A DNA stretch of 64,000 nt from assembly GCF_001625085.1 (NCBI RefSeq), contig NZ_BDAW01000009.1:231681-295680 (forward strand). Direction: 5' to 3'. The notes under the pieces were generated by a model. It made no database searches. It had not been told where the DNA came from and saw only the letters and a list, made by a program, of their open reading frames with translations. How positions within the stretch are numbered: the first letter of the stretch is position 1; each line of letters starts with the position of its first letter. Source of the stretch: Nocardia acidivorans NBRC 108247 (GTDB lineage: Bacteria; Actinomycetota; Actinomycetes; Mycobacteriales; Mycobacteriaceae). This document shows, piece after piece, positions 7,694 to 16,575 of this stretch. Position numbers and translations under genes: made by a program.

Positions 7694-8806
7694 TCATTCG
7701 CCAACTGTGCGATTTCCGGCCATCGGAAGCCGTTCTGCCACCAAAGCGTCCAGTTGCTGCTCGGCACGCTCGGCGCGTGCGAGGATCTGCTGCCGGGCAT
7801 CATCGAGTGCGGCGATTCGGGCAGCCGCGTCCTTACGGGCGTGGTCCAGGGCGGCTGCGGCCTCCGTGCGCAGGGCGGTCAGATCCGCGGCGGCGGTTTG
7901 CCGCGCGGTCGCGGCCTCGGTGCGCACACGCTCCAACTCCGCCCGGACCCGCCCCAGTTCGTCTCGCGTATCTGCGACCGCCTGATTGCGTTCGGCGACA
8001 GCCTGTTCCGCGCGTTCGATGGCGCGTTCGGCATCGGCGGCCCGCTGCACCGCCAGATCTCGCTCCGCCGCGGCGGCGGTGACGCGCTGGGCGCTGTCGC
8101 GGCGCACCTGCTCCACTTCGGCGACGGTCTTGGAGCGCGCGAGTTCGATCTCCTCGGTGGCCTGCTGCCGGGCCCGCTCCACATCCTCCTGCGCCTCGCG
8201 CCGCACCGCGCGAATCTCCGCCTCGGCCTCGGTGCGGGCGGCGAAGACGTCATCGGCGGCCTGCTTGGTGATGCGCTCCACCTCGCGCAGGGCGTCATCG
8301 CGGGAGCTCGCCGCCTCGGCGATCCGCGCCTCCGCAGCTTCGGCGGCGGCCGCGGCATCCTCGGCCGCGGATTCGGCGGCCACCCTGGACTCTTCGGCCT
8401 CGCGGCGCGCTCGCTCCGCCGCCACGGCCGCCATCTCGGCTTCGGCTATCCGCCGTGCGGCATCGGCCTGGACGGCCTGCACCTGCGCCTCGGCGACGGA
8501 AGGATCTGTCAGCGTGGACAATTCGGCCACCGCGCCCGCAAGGGTGTTTCCGAGTTGATCAGCGAGCGTTCGGAACTGAATCAGCAACTCATCGGCGCGC
8601 ATTCGAGCCACGGTTACCGGACCCTGTTGCGTCACAGTGACGTTCGTGACCGGTATCTCGGCCTCCTCCTGTAGCCGTCGCTGCCGCTCCCGCCACGCCC
8701 GCCAGCGCGTGTGATCGGGGTGTCCGCAGTATTCCGACGGCCTGCCCGGTCCCCCGCCGCGAGTAATCGGTTTGGTGCATCCCGGGTAGTTGCAAACACT
8801 CGACAT
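7694..8806 (-). CDS. Long coiled-coil protein with an N-terminal Cys/His cluster
   Basis: A 370-residue protein with a short N-terminal cluster CNYPGC...YCGHPDHTRW that could bind zinc, then about 290 residues of almost uninterrupted Ala/Glu/Arg heptads (for example AEAEIRAVRREAQEDVERAR). It is predicted to be a cytosolic rod. The first 50 residues resemble small DNA-associated actinobacterial proteins, and KfrA-like plasmid proteins have the same plan, but no family is assigned with confidence. ATG at 8806 (or TTG at 8812) lies just after an inverted repeat. The role is unknown; nucleoid or partition-related scaffolding is a guess. Confidence 0.7.
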   Translation of the reverse strand: MSSVCNYPGCTKPITRGGGPGRPSEYCGHPDHTRWRAWRERQRRLQEEAEIPVTNVTVTQQGPVTVARMRADELLIQFRTLADQLGNTLAGAVAELSTLTDPSVAEAQVQAVQADAARRIAEAEMAAVAAERARREAEESRVAAESAAEDAAAAAEAAEARIAEAASSRDDALREVERITKQAADDVFAARTEAEAEIRAVRREAQEDVERARQQATEEIELARSKTVAEVEQVRRDSAQRVTAAAAERDLAVQRAADAERAIERAEQAVAERNQAVADTRDELGRVRAELERVRTEAATARQTAAADLTALRTEAAAALDHARKDAAARIAALDDARQQILARAERAEQQLDALVAERLPMAGNRTVGE

Positions 8807-8818
8807 TGCCAAATCGTA

Positions 8819-8843
8819 GCGTTGGTTTCGTCAACTCCAACGC
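8819..8843. promoter_or_regulatory. Inverted repeat just upstream of the coiled-coil gene
   Basis: GCGTTGG (8819-8825) and CCAACGC (8837-8843) are perfect arms around an 11-nt spacer, 13 bp before the start of the coiled-coil gene. A related dyad recurs at 8969-8987. An operator is likely, perhaps for the encoded protein itself. Confidence 0.45.
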
Positions 8844-8890
8844 AACAACACGAAACGAATCATTCTGCGCCGCAAATCATTCGCCGCCGT

Positions 8891-8927
8891 CCTGACCTCC
8901 GATAAGTGAACGTTATCGGAGGTCAGG
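8891..8927. terminator. Perfect 15-bp stem-loop (possible bidirectional terminator)
   Basis: CCTGACCTCCGATAA (8891-8905) and its exact complement (8913-8927) flank a 7-nt loop. The stem is strong but has no T-tract, which is common for actinobacterial terminators. It lies about 85 bp upstream of the coiled-coil gene start and near no gene end, so another role, such as a protein site or an RNA leader, is possible. Confidence 0.45.
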
Positions 8928-8968
8928 CTCAAGGATTCCCCCGCCCAACCTTGATTTTCAATACGTTT

Positions 8969-8987
8969 CGTTTGGTCGCAGCCAACG
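8969..8987. repeat. Second CGTTTGG/CCAACG dyad
   Basis: CGTTTGG (8969-8975) and CCAACG (8982-8987) repeat the arms of the dyad at 8819-8843, within a longer imperfect palindrome of ACGTT units (8964-8993). Two copies of one dyad in a 170-bp gap suggest a regulator binding twice. Confidence 0.35.
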
Positions 8988-9073
8988 TAACGTAACAGCT
9001 ACGGAACTCGACAAAAACTGTGCACCGCTGACTGTCCCAGCCACCCGATGACCGATCAAGCTATCGTGGCGCG

Positions 9074-9497
9074 GTGGAACTTGATGGACAGCGCATAGTT
9101 CGAGCGTCGGAGCCCGACCGTCGTCCCCGCACCCCACCTGCGCGATATCGTCGCCGAACTCGAACTACGAGAGCCGATATTCCACCGCTGGGATACGGGG
9201 ACGACCCGTGCGGACTTCGAACGCTCGACCGCACCGGATTTCTGGGAGACCGGCGCGTCGGGACATCGTTACAGCCGCGAATTCGTCTGGGCCACAATCG
9301 AACAGCGACAACGAGCCGCAACACCGGATACACCCGGAAGCGATGAGGGTCAGGCCGGTGACTTCCAACTGCGCGAGATCGCCGCGAACACCTACCTGCT
9401 CACCTACCCTCTGCGACAATCCGATCGGCTGACCAGGCGGTTCGGTCGATACAGCCGCACCGACCACGCGTTCGTTCGGGAACTGTTGTCACAGTGA
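9074..9497 (+). pseudogene. NTF2-like (DUF4440-type) protein, frameshifted
   Basis: From about 9135 to the TGA at 9495 one frame reads HLRDIVAELELREPIFHR, then DFERSTAPDFWETGASGHRY and TYLLTYPLRQSDRL, the pattern of a DUF4440/NTF2-like protein. This frame has no ATG, GTG or TTG after the TAG at 9096. A GTG at 9074 opens another frame (MELDGQRIVRASEPDR) that would join only through a frameshift near 9120. The C-terminal end also looks altered. I call it broken. Confidence 0.5.
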
Positions 9498-9547
9498 CGT
9501 TCCGGGCTGACCGGAGACCACATTCGCTCAGCGTCGTTTCGCGCGAA

Positions 9548-10540
9548 TCAGGCGAACCACCAGGACGCGATGAAGACGGCGAACGCGGCGACCACACAGA
9601 CGATGGCGAGCGCCCCGGCCAGCCAGGGGTGCCAGGAATGCAGTTTCTCGACGGCGACATACAGCCAGCCGATGAGCACGATGGGCACCACCGCCGGAAT
9701 GACCACGGCGATCAGCGGGCCGATAATCCAGCCGGCGACGCGGAACTTGCCCCAGGTGAGGCCCAGTAGCAGGGGGATGACGACGGTCCCGGAAAGGCCG
9801 CCGACCAGGGCGCTCACGGGGCGCTCCCCCATCCAGGGCACGCCCGGCAGCAGGGGAATATTGAACAGGTCGAGGGTGCCCCACACACCGAGCACGACGA
9901 TCAACCCCAGCGTGCCCCAGAGCGCGATTCGATAGTGCCACTTCTGAATTGGTGTCCAGTCGACCTGCCTGCCCGCATGCATGGTGGCAACCGTGACGGC
10001 GGACCAGACCAGCCAGCGGCGGATGAGGCCGGTGCCGGTTTTAGCCATGGCATCGCGGAAGATGCGGTCGGCCTCATCGCGGTGGATGACGCGTTCGGCG
10101 ATATAGCTGGCGGGTTCGTCCCTGTTCAGCACCAGGCCGTCGTGCAGGATCGCCGCCGGAAGATGCGCACCGGTTTTGGGGACCAGCCAGGTGAGGAAGG
10201 GCGGGACCGAGGTGAGGTCGGTGGTCCAGTGCTCGAGATCGGCGGGAACCTGGATGGTGCCGACGCCGATGCGCGGTGCATCGTCGACATAGCCGATGCG
10301 ATGGAGGAGGCGGAATTCCTCACGGCCACTGGCGGTGTCGTACAGGCGCTCCAGGGAAATGGTGAGATCGGGCAGCGGCTGGACCGGCGGTGCGGGGGCG
10401 GGAGCCTCGGGCGGCGGCGGGGATGCCGGCTCGGTATTGACCACCACTGCCGCGGGCGAGATGGCGTCGGCGGCCGCTTCGGCCGGTGCGCGGCCCGCGT
10501 CGTAGAAGGATTCGCCATTCTGCTCAACACTGAGCTTCAT
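9548..10540 (-). CDS. DUF1353 domain protein with four C-terminal membrane helices
   Basis: A 330-residue protein. After a proline-rich N-terminal segment (residues 20-60) there is a DUF1353 domain (TDLTSVPPFLTWLVPKTG, then AAILHDGLV), a family best known from phage and prophage genes. Four hydrophobic helices then run to the C-terminus (for example ALWGTLGLIVVLGVWGTL and WLAGALAIVCVVAAFAVFIA). The combination suggests a membrane-anchored DUF1353 domain. ATG at 10540 has GAGG a few bases upstream. No function is known, and no other phage genes adjoin it. Confidence 0.75.
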   Translation of the reverse strand: MKLSVEQNGESFYDAGRAPAEAAADAISPAAVVVNTEPASPPPPEAPAPAPPVQPLPDLTISLERLYDTASGREEFRLLHRIGYVDDAPRIGVGTIQVPADLEHWTTDLTSVPPFLTWLVPKTGAHLPAAILHDGLVLNRDEPASYIAERVIHRDEADRIFRDAMAKTGTGLIRRWLVWSAVTVATMHAGRQVDWTPIQKWHYRIALWGTLGLIVVLGVWGTLDLFNIPLLPGVPWMGERPVSALVGGLSGTVVIPLLLGLTWGKFRVAGWIIGPLIAVVIPAVVPIVLIGWLYVAVEKLHSWHPWLAGALAIVCVVAAFAVFIASWWFA

Positions 10541-10651
10541 CACCTCAGGATGACAGGAACATGCAGTACAACGGGTGTTCCGTGCGGTGACGATGCGATC
10601 ACGCCGGTGTCCGCCTGCCAAAACGGCCGAAACCGTTCGTGCAACTGCCCA

Positions 10652-10680
10652 TTGACTCTTAGTGACCGATCGGTTGCAAT
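10652..10680 (+). promoter_or_regulatory. Promoter with embedded TetR-type operator, leaderless start
   Basis: TTGACT (10652-10657) and TGCAAT (10675-10680) are 17 bp apart, and the palindrome ACCGATCGGT (10665-10674) fills the spacer. The start codon GTG at 10687 is where transcription would begin, so the message is probably leaderless. The TetR gene of the same operon is the likely ligand of the palindrome. Confidence 0.55.
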
Positions 10681-10686
10681 CTTGAG

Positions 10687-12429
10687 GTGAGCTACGACAC
10701 GATTATCAAAAGCGGCCGCTGGTTCGACGGCACCGGTGCGCCCTCCGCCATCCGTCATCTGGGTCTGCGCGGCGATCGCGTCGTGAGCGTGTCGGCCGAA
10801 CCCCTCGACGAAGCCGACTGCCCGAATGTCATCGATGCCACCGGCAAGTGGGTGACGCCCGGCATGGTCGACATCCACACCCACTACGACGTCGAGGTGC
10901 TCAAAGCGCCCGCGCTGACCGAATCCGTCCGGCACGGCATCACCACGGTGCTGCTGGGTTCCTGCTCGCTCTCGACCGTGCACGTGACGCCGACCGATGC
11001 CGGTGATCTGTTCGGCCGCGTCGAGGCGATTCCGCGCCGGCACGTGATCGAAGCCGTGCAAGGCGGGCAGTGGAGTTCGGCGCGCGAGTACGTCGCCGCG
11101 CTGGAGGAATTGCCGCTCGGCCCCAATATCGCCGCGATGCTGGGACATTCGGATGTGCGCACCGCCCTGATGGGTTTGGATCGCGCCACCCGCAAGGAGG
11201 TGCGCCCCACCGCCGCCGAGCAATCCGCCATGGAGCAGGCGCTGCACGAGGCCCTGGATGCGGGCTTCGTCGGCATGTCGGCACAGCAGCTGCTGTTCGA
11301 CAAGCTCGACGGCGAGATCTGCCGATCGCGCACCCTGCCCTCGACCTACGCCAGGGCCAGGGAACGCCGCCGCCTCAATGCGATTCTGCGGCAACGGGAT
11401 CGCGTGCTCCAGGCCGGACCCGATGTCACCTCGCCACGCAGTATCGCCGCCATGACCTTCAGCAGCGTCGGACTGTTCCGGCGGCGCCTCAAGACCACCC
11501 TGCTCTCGGCCGCGGACCTCAAGGCGAATCCGTTCCTGGTCTACATCATGGGCCCGCTCGCCCGCGTGGTGAACGCGCTCGGCGGCGACTTCCGCTGGCA
11601 GCATCTGCCGGTCCCGTTCGAGGTGTACGCCGACGGTATCGACCTGGTCATCTTCGAGGAGTTCGGCTCCGGTGCGGCCGCGCTGCACCTGGCCGATCAG
11701 GTGCAGCGCAATGCCCTGCTCCAGGACGAGTCCTATCGCCGCAGGTTCCGGAAGGAATACGACACGAAGTTCGGTATGCGGGTGTGGCATCGCGATTTCT
11801 TCGATGCCGAGATCGTCGGCTGTCCGGACGACAGCGTCATCGGCAAGACCTTCGGCCGGGTGGGTGAGGAACGCGGCGGGGTGCATCCGGTCGACGCCTT
11901 CCTGGATCTGGTCGTCGCGCACGGCACCAAACTGCGGTGGCGCACCACCATCTCCAATCACCGACCCGAATTCCTGGACAGGTTGAGCGCGGATCCCGGT
12001 GTGCAACTGGGCTTCTCCGATGCGGGCGCACATCTGCGCAATATGGCCTTCTACAATTTCGGGTTGCGCTTCCTGCGGCGGGTGCATCGCGCGGAGCAGG
12101 CCGGGCGGCCGTTCCTGTCGCTCGATCACGCCGTGCACCGGATGACCGGTGAGATCGCGGACTGGTACGGCATCGATGCCGGGCGGCTGCGCGAAGGTGA
12201 TCGCGCCGATCTGGTGATCATCGATCCCGAACGCCTGGACGACTCCCTGGACACCTACGCCGAAGCCGTCGTGCCCGAGTATGACAATCTCTCTCGTATG
12301 GTCAATCGCAATGACGGCGCGGTCTCGGCCGTCTTCGTCGGCGGGGAATTCGTCTTCGGGGACGGTATGCCCGCGCCCGCTCTGGGCAACCGGCGCATCG
12401 GACGCTTCCTGCGGGCCGGGGGCCGATGA
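10687..12429 (+). CDS. Amidohydrolase-superfamily protein (N-acyl-D-amino-acid deacylase-like)
   Basis: A 580-residue metal-dependent amidohydrolase of the D-aminoacylase/dihydroorotase type. Seen: the N-terminal composite beta domain (IIKSGRWFDGTGAPS), the metal-binding DIHTHYD (about residue 62), a C-terminal GFSDAGAHLRNMAFYNF with the catalytic aspartate, and GDRADLVIIDPERL near the end. The reaction is probably hydrolysis of an N-acyl or cyclic amide; the substrate is unknown. The GTG start follows a TetR-type operator and promoter. Its last bases overlap the TetR gene (ATGA), so the two are cotranscribed. Confidence 0.85.
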   Translation: MSYDTIIKSGRWFDGTGAPSAIRHLGLRGDRVVSVSAEPLDEADCPNVIDATGKWVTPGMVDIHTHYDVEVLKAPALTESVRHGITTVLLGSCSLSTVHVTPTDAGDLFGRVEAIPRRHVIEAVQGGQWSSAREYVAALEELPLGPNIAAMLGHSDVRTALMGLDRATRKEVRPTAAEQSAMEQALHEALDAGFVGMSAQQLLFDKLDGEICRSRTLPSTYARARERRRLNAILRQRDRVLQAGPDVTSPRSIAAMTFSSVGLFRRRLKTTLLSAADLKANPFLVYIMGPLARVVNALGGDFRWQHLPVPFEVYADGIDLVIFEEFGSGAAALHLADQVQRNALLQDESYRRRFRKEYDTKFGMRVWHRDFFDAEIVGCPDDSVIGKTFGRVGEERGGVHPVDAFLDLVVAHGTKLRWRTTISNHRPEFLDRLSADPGVQLGFSDAGAHLRNMAFYNFGLRFLRRVHRAEQAGRPFLSLDHAVHRMTGEIADWYGIDAGRLREGDRADLVIIDPERLDDSLDTYAEAVVPEYDNLSRMVNRNDGAVSAVFVGGEFVFGDGMPAPALGNRRIGRFLRAGGR

Positions 12430-13124
12430 CCACGGCCACCCCGCGGCGCACGCAGGCCGAGCGCAGCGCCGCCACCCGATCCGCCCTCGTGGACGCCACC
12501 ATCGAGGCGATTGCCGAGGTGGGCTATCACAATGCCTCGCTCGGCGAGATCAGTCGCCGCGCGGGCATCTCCAAGGGTGCGATCTTCCGGCATTTCGACT
12601 CCCGGACCGATCTGGTGGTGGCCGCCGCCGATGAGGTCCGGCATCGGCATATCCGCGCGGTGCAGGTGCTGCGCCGACCCGAGAACAGTGACCGGCCAAT
12701 AGATTTGGCCGACATCATGCTGCGGGTGCGGACCCAGATCCGCGATCAGACCAATACGGTGTGGTTCGAATTGCTGGTGGCCGCGCGCACCGAACCGGAG
12801 TTGCGGGACCGCCTGGCTCCGGTGGCGCGCGGGCTGCTCGACGAGGTGGAGGAGCTGGCGGTGGCGGCGCTCTGCCCGGCGGTCACCCCCGAAACCGCCA
12901 AACTGCTGGCCACCTCGCTGATTCACATGTTCGACGGGGAAGCGATCTTCCGATCCACCTATCCGCGCCCCGAGTTGGAAGAGGCCCGGATCTCCGCGGC
13001 GCGATACATTGCGCAGGAGTTTTTCGGCAATGACAGTCAACCCACAGGGACGGAGTCCGGACGTGTCCGACGCAGAACCGGTCAGCTGGGATCACCTCAA
13101 ATCCCGTCAGCCCAGCGAGGCTGA
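12426..13124 (+). CDS. TetR-family regulator
   Basis: A TetR repressor: HTH with EIAEVGYHNASLGEISRR and AGISKGAIFRHFDSRTDLV at residues 30-70, then a helical ligand domain. The ATGA overlap with the amidohydrolase gene indicates one operon under autogenous control, with the palindrome at 10665 as its probable operator. Its 3' end overlaps the next gene by about 95 nt in another frame, and the last 30 residues look low in quality, so the true end may once have been earlier. Confidence 0.85.
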   Translation: MTTATPRRTQAERSAATRSALVDATIEAIAEVGYHNASLGEISRRAGISKGAIFRHFDSRTDLVVAAADEVRHRHIRAVQVLRRPENSDRPIDLADIMLRVRTQIRDQTNTVWFELLVAARTEPELRDRLAPVARGLLDEVEELAVAALCPAVTPETAKLLATSLIHMFDGEAIFRSTYPRPELEEARISAARYIAQEFFGNDSQPTGTESGRVRRRTGQLGSPQIPSAQRG

Positions 13125-13416
13125 TCGCAAGGCGCTGCAGCACGAGTTGGTCGAGCGCGCCGCCGCGGTACGGAAGGAGAGCTGGGACGAGTACCGCGAG
13201 GTGTGGTCGAGCGGGGATATCGCCGGGGTCGCGTACCTGCTCGATGACACCGACATGCTGGACGAACTCGGTGAGCAGGAGGGTTCGGTGCTCACGGTCT
13301 TCGCCGGAAACCTCTACGGATTCACTGGCGCGCGCAAGGATATCGAGGCCGGTCTGGTCGGGACCCAGGCGTGGTTCGCCGAGGCGCGCAAGCAATTGGC
13401 TGCCCGCTCGGACTGA
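13030..13416 (+). CDS. Conserved-looking protein of unknown function
   Basis: A 128-residue acidic, soluble protein that I do not recognise. The confident part starts at VSWDHLKSRQPSEADRKALQ and runs through ESWDEYREVWSSGDIAGVAY to GTQAWFAEARKQLAARSD. It overlaps the TetR gene end. Two starts compete: ATG at 13030 (GGAG 10 nt upstream) and GTG at 13063 (GGAG 7 nt upstream). It is probably the last gene of the amidohydrolase/TetR operon. Confidence 0.65.
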   Translation: MTVNPQGRSPDVSDAEPVSWDHLKSRQPSEADRKALQHELVERAAAVRKESWDEYREVWSSGDIAGVAYLLDDTDMLDELGEQEGSVLTVFAGNLYGFTGARKDIEAGLVGTQAWFAEARKQLAARSD

Positions 13417-13495
13417 TCAGGAATCGAGAAGCTCGGGATGCCGGGGCGAAACTAGCCTCATCTGATAGGCGAAAACTTCGACTTCAGGAGCGACA

Positions 13496-13852
13496 ATGAG
13501 CACCTCGACCACCAACGGCATCAAGACCGTACTGCACCCCGTCACCGACCTGGACAAGGCCAAGACGGTGTATACCGCACTGCTGGGCGTCGAGCCCTCC
13601 GCGGATTCGCCGTACTACGTCGGATACGAGGTGGGAGGCCAGCACATCGGCCTGGTCCCGGGCGGTGCCGGACCGAGTATGACCGCACCGGTGGTGTACT
13701 GGGAGGTCCCCAATATCGAGGCCAAACTGGCCGAGGTCACCGCCGCCGGCGGGGTCGTGAACGAGCCCGCGCGCGAGGTCGGCGGCGGCCGTCGCGTGGC
13801 CACCGTGACCGATCCGGATGGCAATGTGCTGGGCGTGCTGCAAGACAGCTGA
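13496..13852 (+). CDS. VOC-family (glyoxalase-like) protein
   Basis: A 118-residue vicinal-oxygen-chelate fold protein. It starts with KTVLHPVTDLDKAKTVYTAL and ends with VATVTDPDGNVLGVLQDS, both typical of the glyoxalase/bleomycin-resistance superfamily. A glutamate occurs in the middle strand (VYWEVPNIE). ATG at 13496 has a CAGGAG site. Metal binding and catalysis cannot be settled from sequence, and many members are uncharacterised. A stand-alone gene. Confidence 0.85.
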   Translation: MSTSTTNGIKTVLHPVTDLDKAKTVYTALLGVEPSADSPYYVGYEVGGQHIGLVPGGAGPSMTAPVVYWEVPNIEAKLAEVTAAGGVVNEPAREVGGGRRVATVTDPDGNVLGVLQDS

Positions 13853-13917
13853 CGTGCGGCATCGAAGCCGCCCGCCGAGGCGATCGGGCGGGCGGCCTTC
13901 GCTTGTGTCGGTGCGGT

Positions 13918-15147
13918 TCAGTCGTGCCGCGGTACCGCGGCGGAGATCTGGGCGACGAGTTTCCAGGGCCGTGCGGTGTCGACCACCGCTTTACCGCTGG
14001 TGAGAATCGCCCCGGAGAGCCCGCGGGCGCGATCGGACCAGCCGTACTGGGTGGTCAAACCGCTTCGGCCGAAATGGGTTTCGGTATGGCGGCCGAATTT
14101 GGAGCGCGCCGCGCCGAGTTCGTAGCCCGCCACCGAGACCCGACCGGCCGCGCCGGGGATGCGGGGCGCGGGGCTGGTGGCCATGCGGAGGGTTTCCGGG
14201 CGCATGATCCGGACGCCGTCCAGTTCACCTCCGCGCGTGAGGATTTCATAGAACCGGGATAGCTCGTACGCGGTGGTGACGAGATTTCCGGAGGGGAGTT
14301 CGGCGGTGAGGAAGGCGCGGGTGTCGGTCTCGGAGGTGGGGCCGGAGAGTCCGCCGCCGAGTGCCCGGCCCGCCAGGTGCCGCCAGACGCGCGACGGACC
14401 GGGGCCGACCTTCACGCTCGGGACGACCCGATCGACGTCCTCGGGGGCGACGCCGAAGTTGTTCCAGCGGAAGCCGAGCGGGTTCAGGACCTGCTCGCTC
14501 AGGTGATCGCGCATGGGCTTGCCGGTGGCGCGTCGCACCAGTAGGCGCTGGATCAATCCGCCGGTGAGGGCGTGGTAGACGCGGAATCGGCCGGGCCGCC
14601 AACTGGGTTTCAGATCGGCCAGGCCGCGCACGGCCAACTCCTCGTCCAGGACCATATCGGTGCCGCGGTAGGGCGGGGTGATGAAGGGAATACCCGCCGA
14701 ATGCGAGAGCACATCGCCGATGGTGATCCGCGCTTTGCCGTTGGCGGCGAACTCCGGAATGTACTGGCTCACCGGATCATTCAGCGCGAAGTGGCCCTGT
14801 TCGATGAGCATCGCCATGAGCGCCGCCGCGACGCCCTTGGCGGTGGAGAATCCGCAGAACGGCATATCCGGGGTGATCAGGCGTTTGGGCGTATCGGGTG
14901 TGTCGACGGGGCCATTGCCCCACCCGTGGCCGATCGCCCGGTTCAACAGGATCTTGCCGTCGCGGCGCAGACAGATCTGGATCGCGGGGGTGGTGCCCAG
15001 GCGATACCAGTCGCGCACGGATTCCCAGATCGCCTCGACCGCGCGCCGGTCCACCCCGGCCGCGGCGGGGTCGTCTTCGGGCCCGGCGGTGGTCACACTC
15101 TCCAGCTTCGGGTCGATCGTCACCATGGATATCGCACCTGGGCTCAT
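13918..15147 (-). CDS. Serine hydrolase, beta-lactamase/esterase family
   Basis: A 409-residue member of the class C beta-lactamase-like serine hydrolases. The nucleophile motif SxxK is seen as CGFSTAKGVA and the second motif as VYHALTGGL, where YxA replaces YxN; this is usual for the esterase and lipase branch. A C-terminal GRSGLTTQYGWSDRARG takes the place of the KTG strand. No signal peptide is evident. Starts at 15147 or 15126 are possible. It probably cleaves an ester or amide; there is no evidence for antibiotic hydrolysis. Confidence 0.85.
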   Translation of the reverse strand: MSPGAISMVTIDPKLESVTTAGPEDDPAAAGVDRRAVEAIWESVRDWYRLGTTPAIQICLRRDGKILLNRAIGHGWGNGPVDTPDTPKRLITPDMPFCGFSTAKGVAAALMAMLIEQGHFALNDPVSQYIPEFAANGKARITIGDVLSHSAGIPFITPPYRGTDMVLDEELAVRGLADLKPSWRPGRFRVYHALTGGLIQRLLVRRATGKPMRDHLSEQVLNPLGFRWNNFGVAPEDVDRVVPSVKVGPGPSRVWRHLAGRALGGGLSGPTSETDTRAFLTAELPSGNLVTTAYELSRFYEILTRGGELDGVRIMRPETLRMATSPAPRIPGAAGRVSVAGYELGAARSKFGRHTETHFGRSGLTTQYGWSDRARGLSGAILTSGKAVVDTARPWKLVAQISAAVPRHD

Positions 15148-15231
15148 GCGAACAGGATAGTTAGGACCAATCGGTAGATTCGCGGTGCGTGCTGAGGGTT
15201 CCGTGAGAAGTTTGCGCGCGTTACCGGCACG

Positions 15232-16566
15232 ATGGTGATCATGCGCGTGCTGATTCAGGTTCGTCCGACAGTCGATGTGGTTGCCGCGGTGGCCGATCCC
15301 GCTGTCCATATCACCGCCGCCGAGGTGCTCGGCGCACAGTCCGATGTGGTCATCGACCACGCCTATGCTCCGGTCGCGGTGCCAGGATATCGGCAGGGCA
15401 GCCCCGATCCGTACTCGCTGGCGCCCGAGCACGCGACGGTGCTGCTGCGCGGGGAGATCGCCGACGAGGACCTGGCCGCCACCGTTCCCCGGCTGACCGC
15501 GGCCGCGCCGATCACCGGGATCTTCGCCGATCCGATTATCGAGGGCGTGCTCACCTGCGGCGACACCCCGGCGGTCGGCAACGCGCAGGACGTCGGAAAG
15601 CTGCTGCACACCACCGAATTCACCGCCGCCGGGCTCACCGGCAAGTCCGTCGCGCTCGCCATTGTGGATACCGGGATCAATGCGGCGCTGGTGGAGACGG
15701 TGCACGGAGCCCCGATCACCATTGACGCGCAACGCAGTTGGAATCCGGCGGGCGTCACCGGTAAGCCCGGAGAGTTCCCGGTCGATCACGGCAGCATGTG
15801 CGCCTTCGACGCGCTGATCGCCGCACCGCAGGCGACACTGTTGGATTTCGCGGTGCTGCGCAGTACTCGGCGCGGCGGCTCGACCATGGACGGGTTGCTG
15901 TCCGATGCGCTCGCGGGGTACGCGCGGTTGCGCACGGTGCTCACCGATCAGCCCGCGGCCTCGCGTGCGCTGGTGGTCAGCAACAGTTGGGGTTCGTTCT
16001 CGCCGCAGTGGGACTTCCCGGTCGGCAATCCGGGCAATTACTCCGACAATCCGTCGCATCCGTTCAATGTCATTGTCGGATCGCTGGAGGCCGCGGGGGC
16101 CGACATTCTGTTCGCGGCGGGCAACTGCGGGCGGGACTGCCCGGACGGCCGGTGCGCCTACCCGGAGCGGCCGATCGGCGGCGCGAATTCGCTCGGCGGT
16201 GTGCTGAGCATCGGCGGTGTCGACATCACGAATACGCGGGTCGGCTACTCCTCACAGGGTCCGGGCCGGCTCACCGATCAGAAGCCCGACGTCTGCACGT
16301 ACACCCATTTCCTCGGGTCGACCGCCTTCGGCGCGGGTACCCCGGATACCGGAACCTCGGCGGCGACGCCGGTCGCCGCCGGTGTGGTCGCGGCAATCCG
16401 CACGCAGTGGCCCGCCACCGTGGTCTCTCCGGCACAGCTGCGGGATATCCTGCGCCGCACCGCGATCCGGCGCGGAGCGACTCCCTTCGACTACGACTAC
16501 GGTTTCGGCGTCGTCGACACCGCGGCCGCGCTCACCGAACTCCGGAAGGTCGCCGTGCGCGCGTAG
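15232..16566 (+). CDS. Subtilisin-like S8 serine peptidase
   Basis: A 444-residue subtilase. The catalytic triad is visible: Asp in LAIVDTGIN (about 144), His in VDHGSMCAFDAL (about 184) and Ser in GTSAATPVAAG (about 374), with the oxyanion Asn in FAAGNCGRDC (about 297). No signal peptide is present, so it seems intracellular. The first 110 residues form a separate domain ending VPRLTAAAPITGIFADPI, which resembles an I9-type propeptide. A small gene follows after 9 bp and is probably cotranslated. Start codons at 15232, 15235 and 15241 are all possible. Confidence 0.85.
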   Translation: MVIMRVLIQVRPTVDVVAAVADPAVHITAAEVLGAQSDVVIDHAYAPVAVPGYRQGSPDPYSLAPEHATVLLRGEIADEDLAATVPRLTAAAPITGIFADPIIEGVLTCGDTPAVGNAQDVGKLLHTTEFTAAGLTGKSVALAIVDTGINAALVETVHGAPITIDAQRSWNPAGVTGKPGEFPVDHGSMCAFDALIAAPQATLLDFAVLRSTRRGGSTMDGLLSDALAGYARLRTVLTDQPAASRALVVSNSWGSFSPQWDFPVGNPGNYSDNPSHPFNVIVGSLEAAGADILFAAGNCGRDCPDGRCAYPERPIGGANSLGGVLSIGGVDITNTRVGYSSQGPGRLTDQKPDVCTYTHFLGSTAFGAGTPDTGTSAATPVAAGVVAAIRTQWPATVVSPAQLRDILRRTAIRRGATPFDYDYGFGVVDTAAALTELRKVAVRA

Positions 16567-16575
16567 CGTGGAGTC

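Noticed and set aside
8819..8987. Repeats upstream of the coiled-coil gene considered as a CRISPR array
   Set aside because: Only two dyad copies with unequal spacing and no repeat-spacer structure; they are better explained as operators.
10540..12138. 532-codon minus-strand open frame opposite the amidohydrolase gene
   Set aside because: It is the mirror of a well-supported gene, with no family motif of its own.
13918..15147. Serine hydrolase considered as an antibiotic-degrading beta-lactamase
   Set aside because: There is no signal peptide, YxA replaces YxN, and the KTG motif is absent; it fits the esterase-like branch instead.
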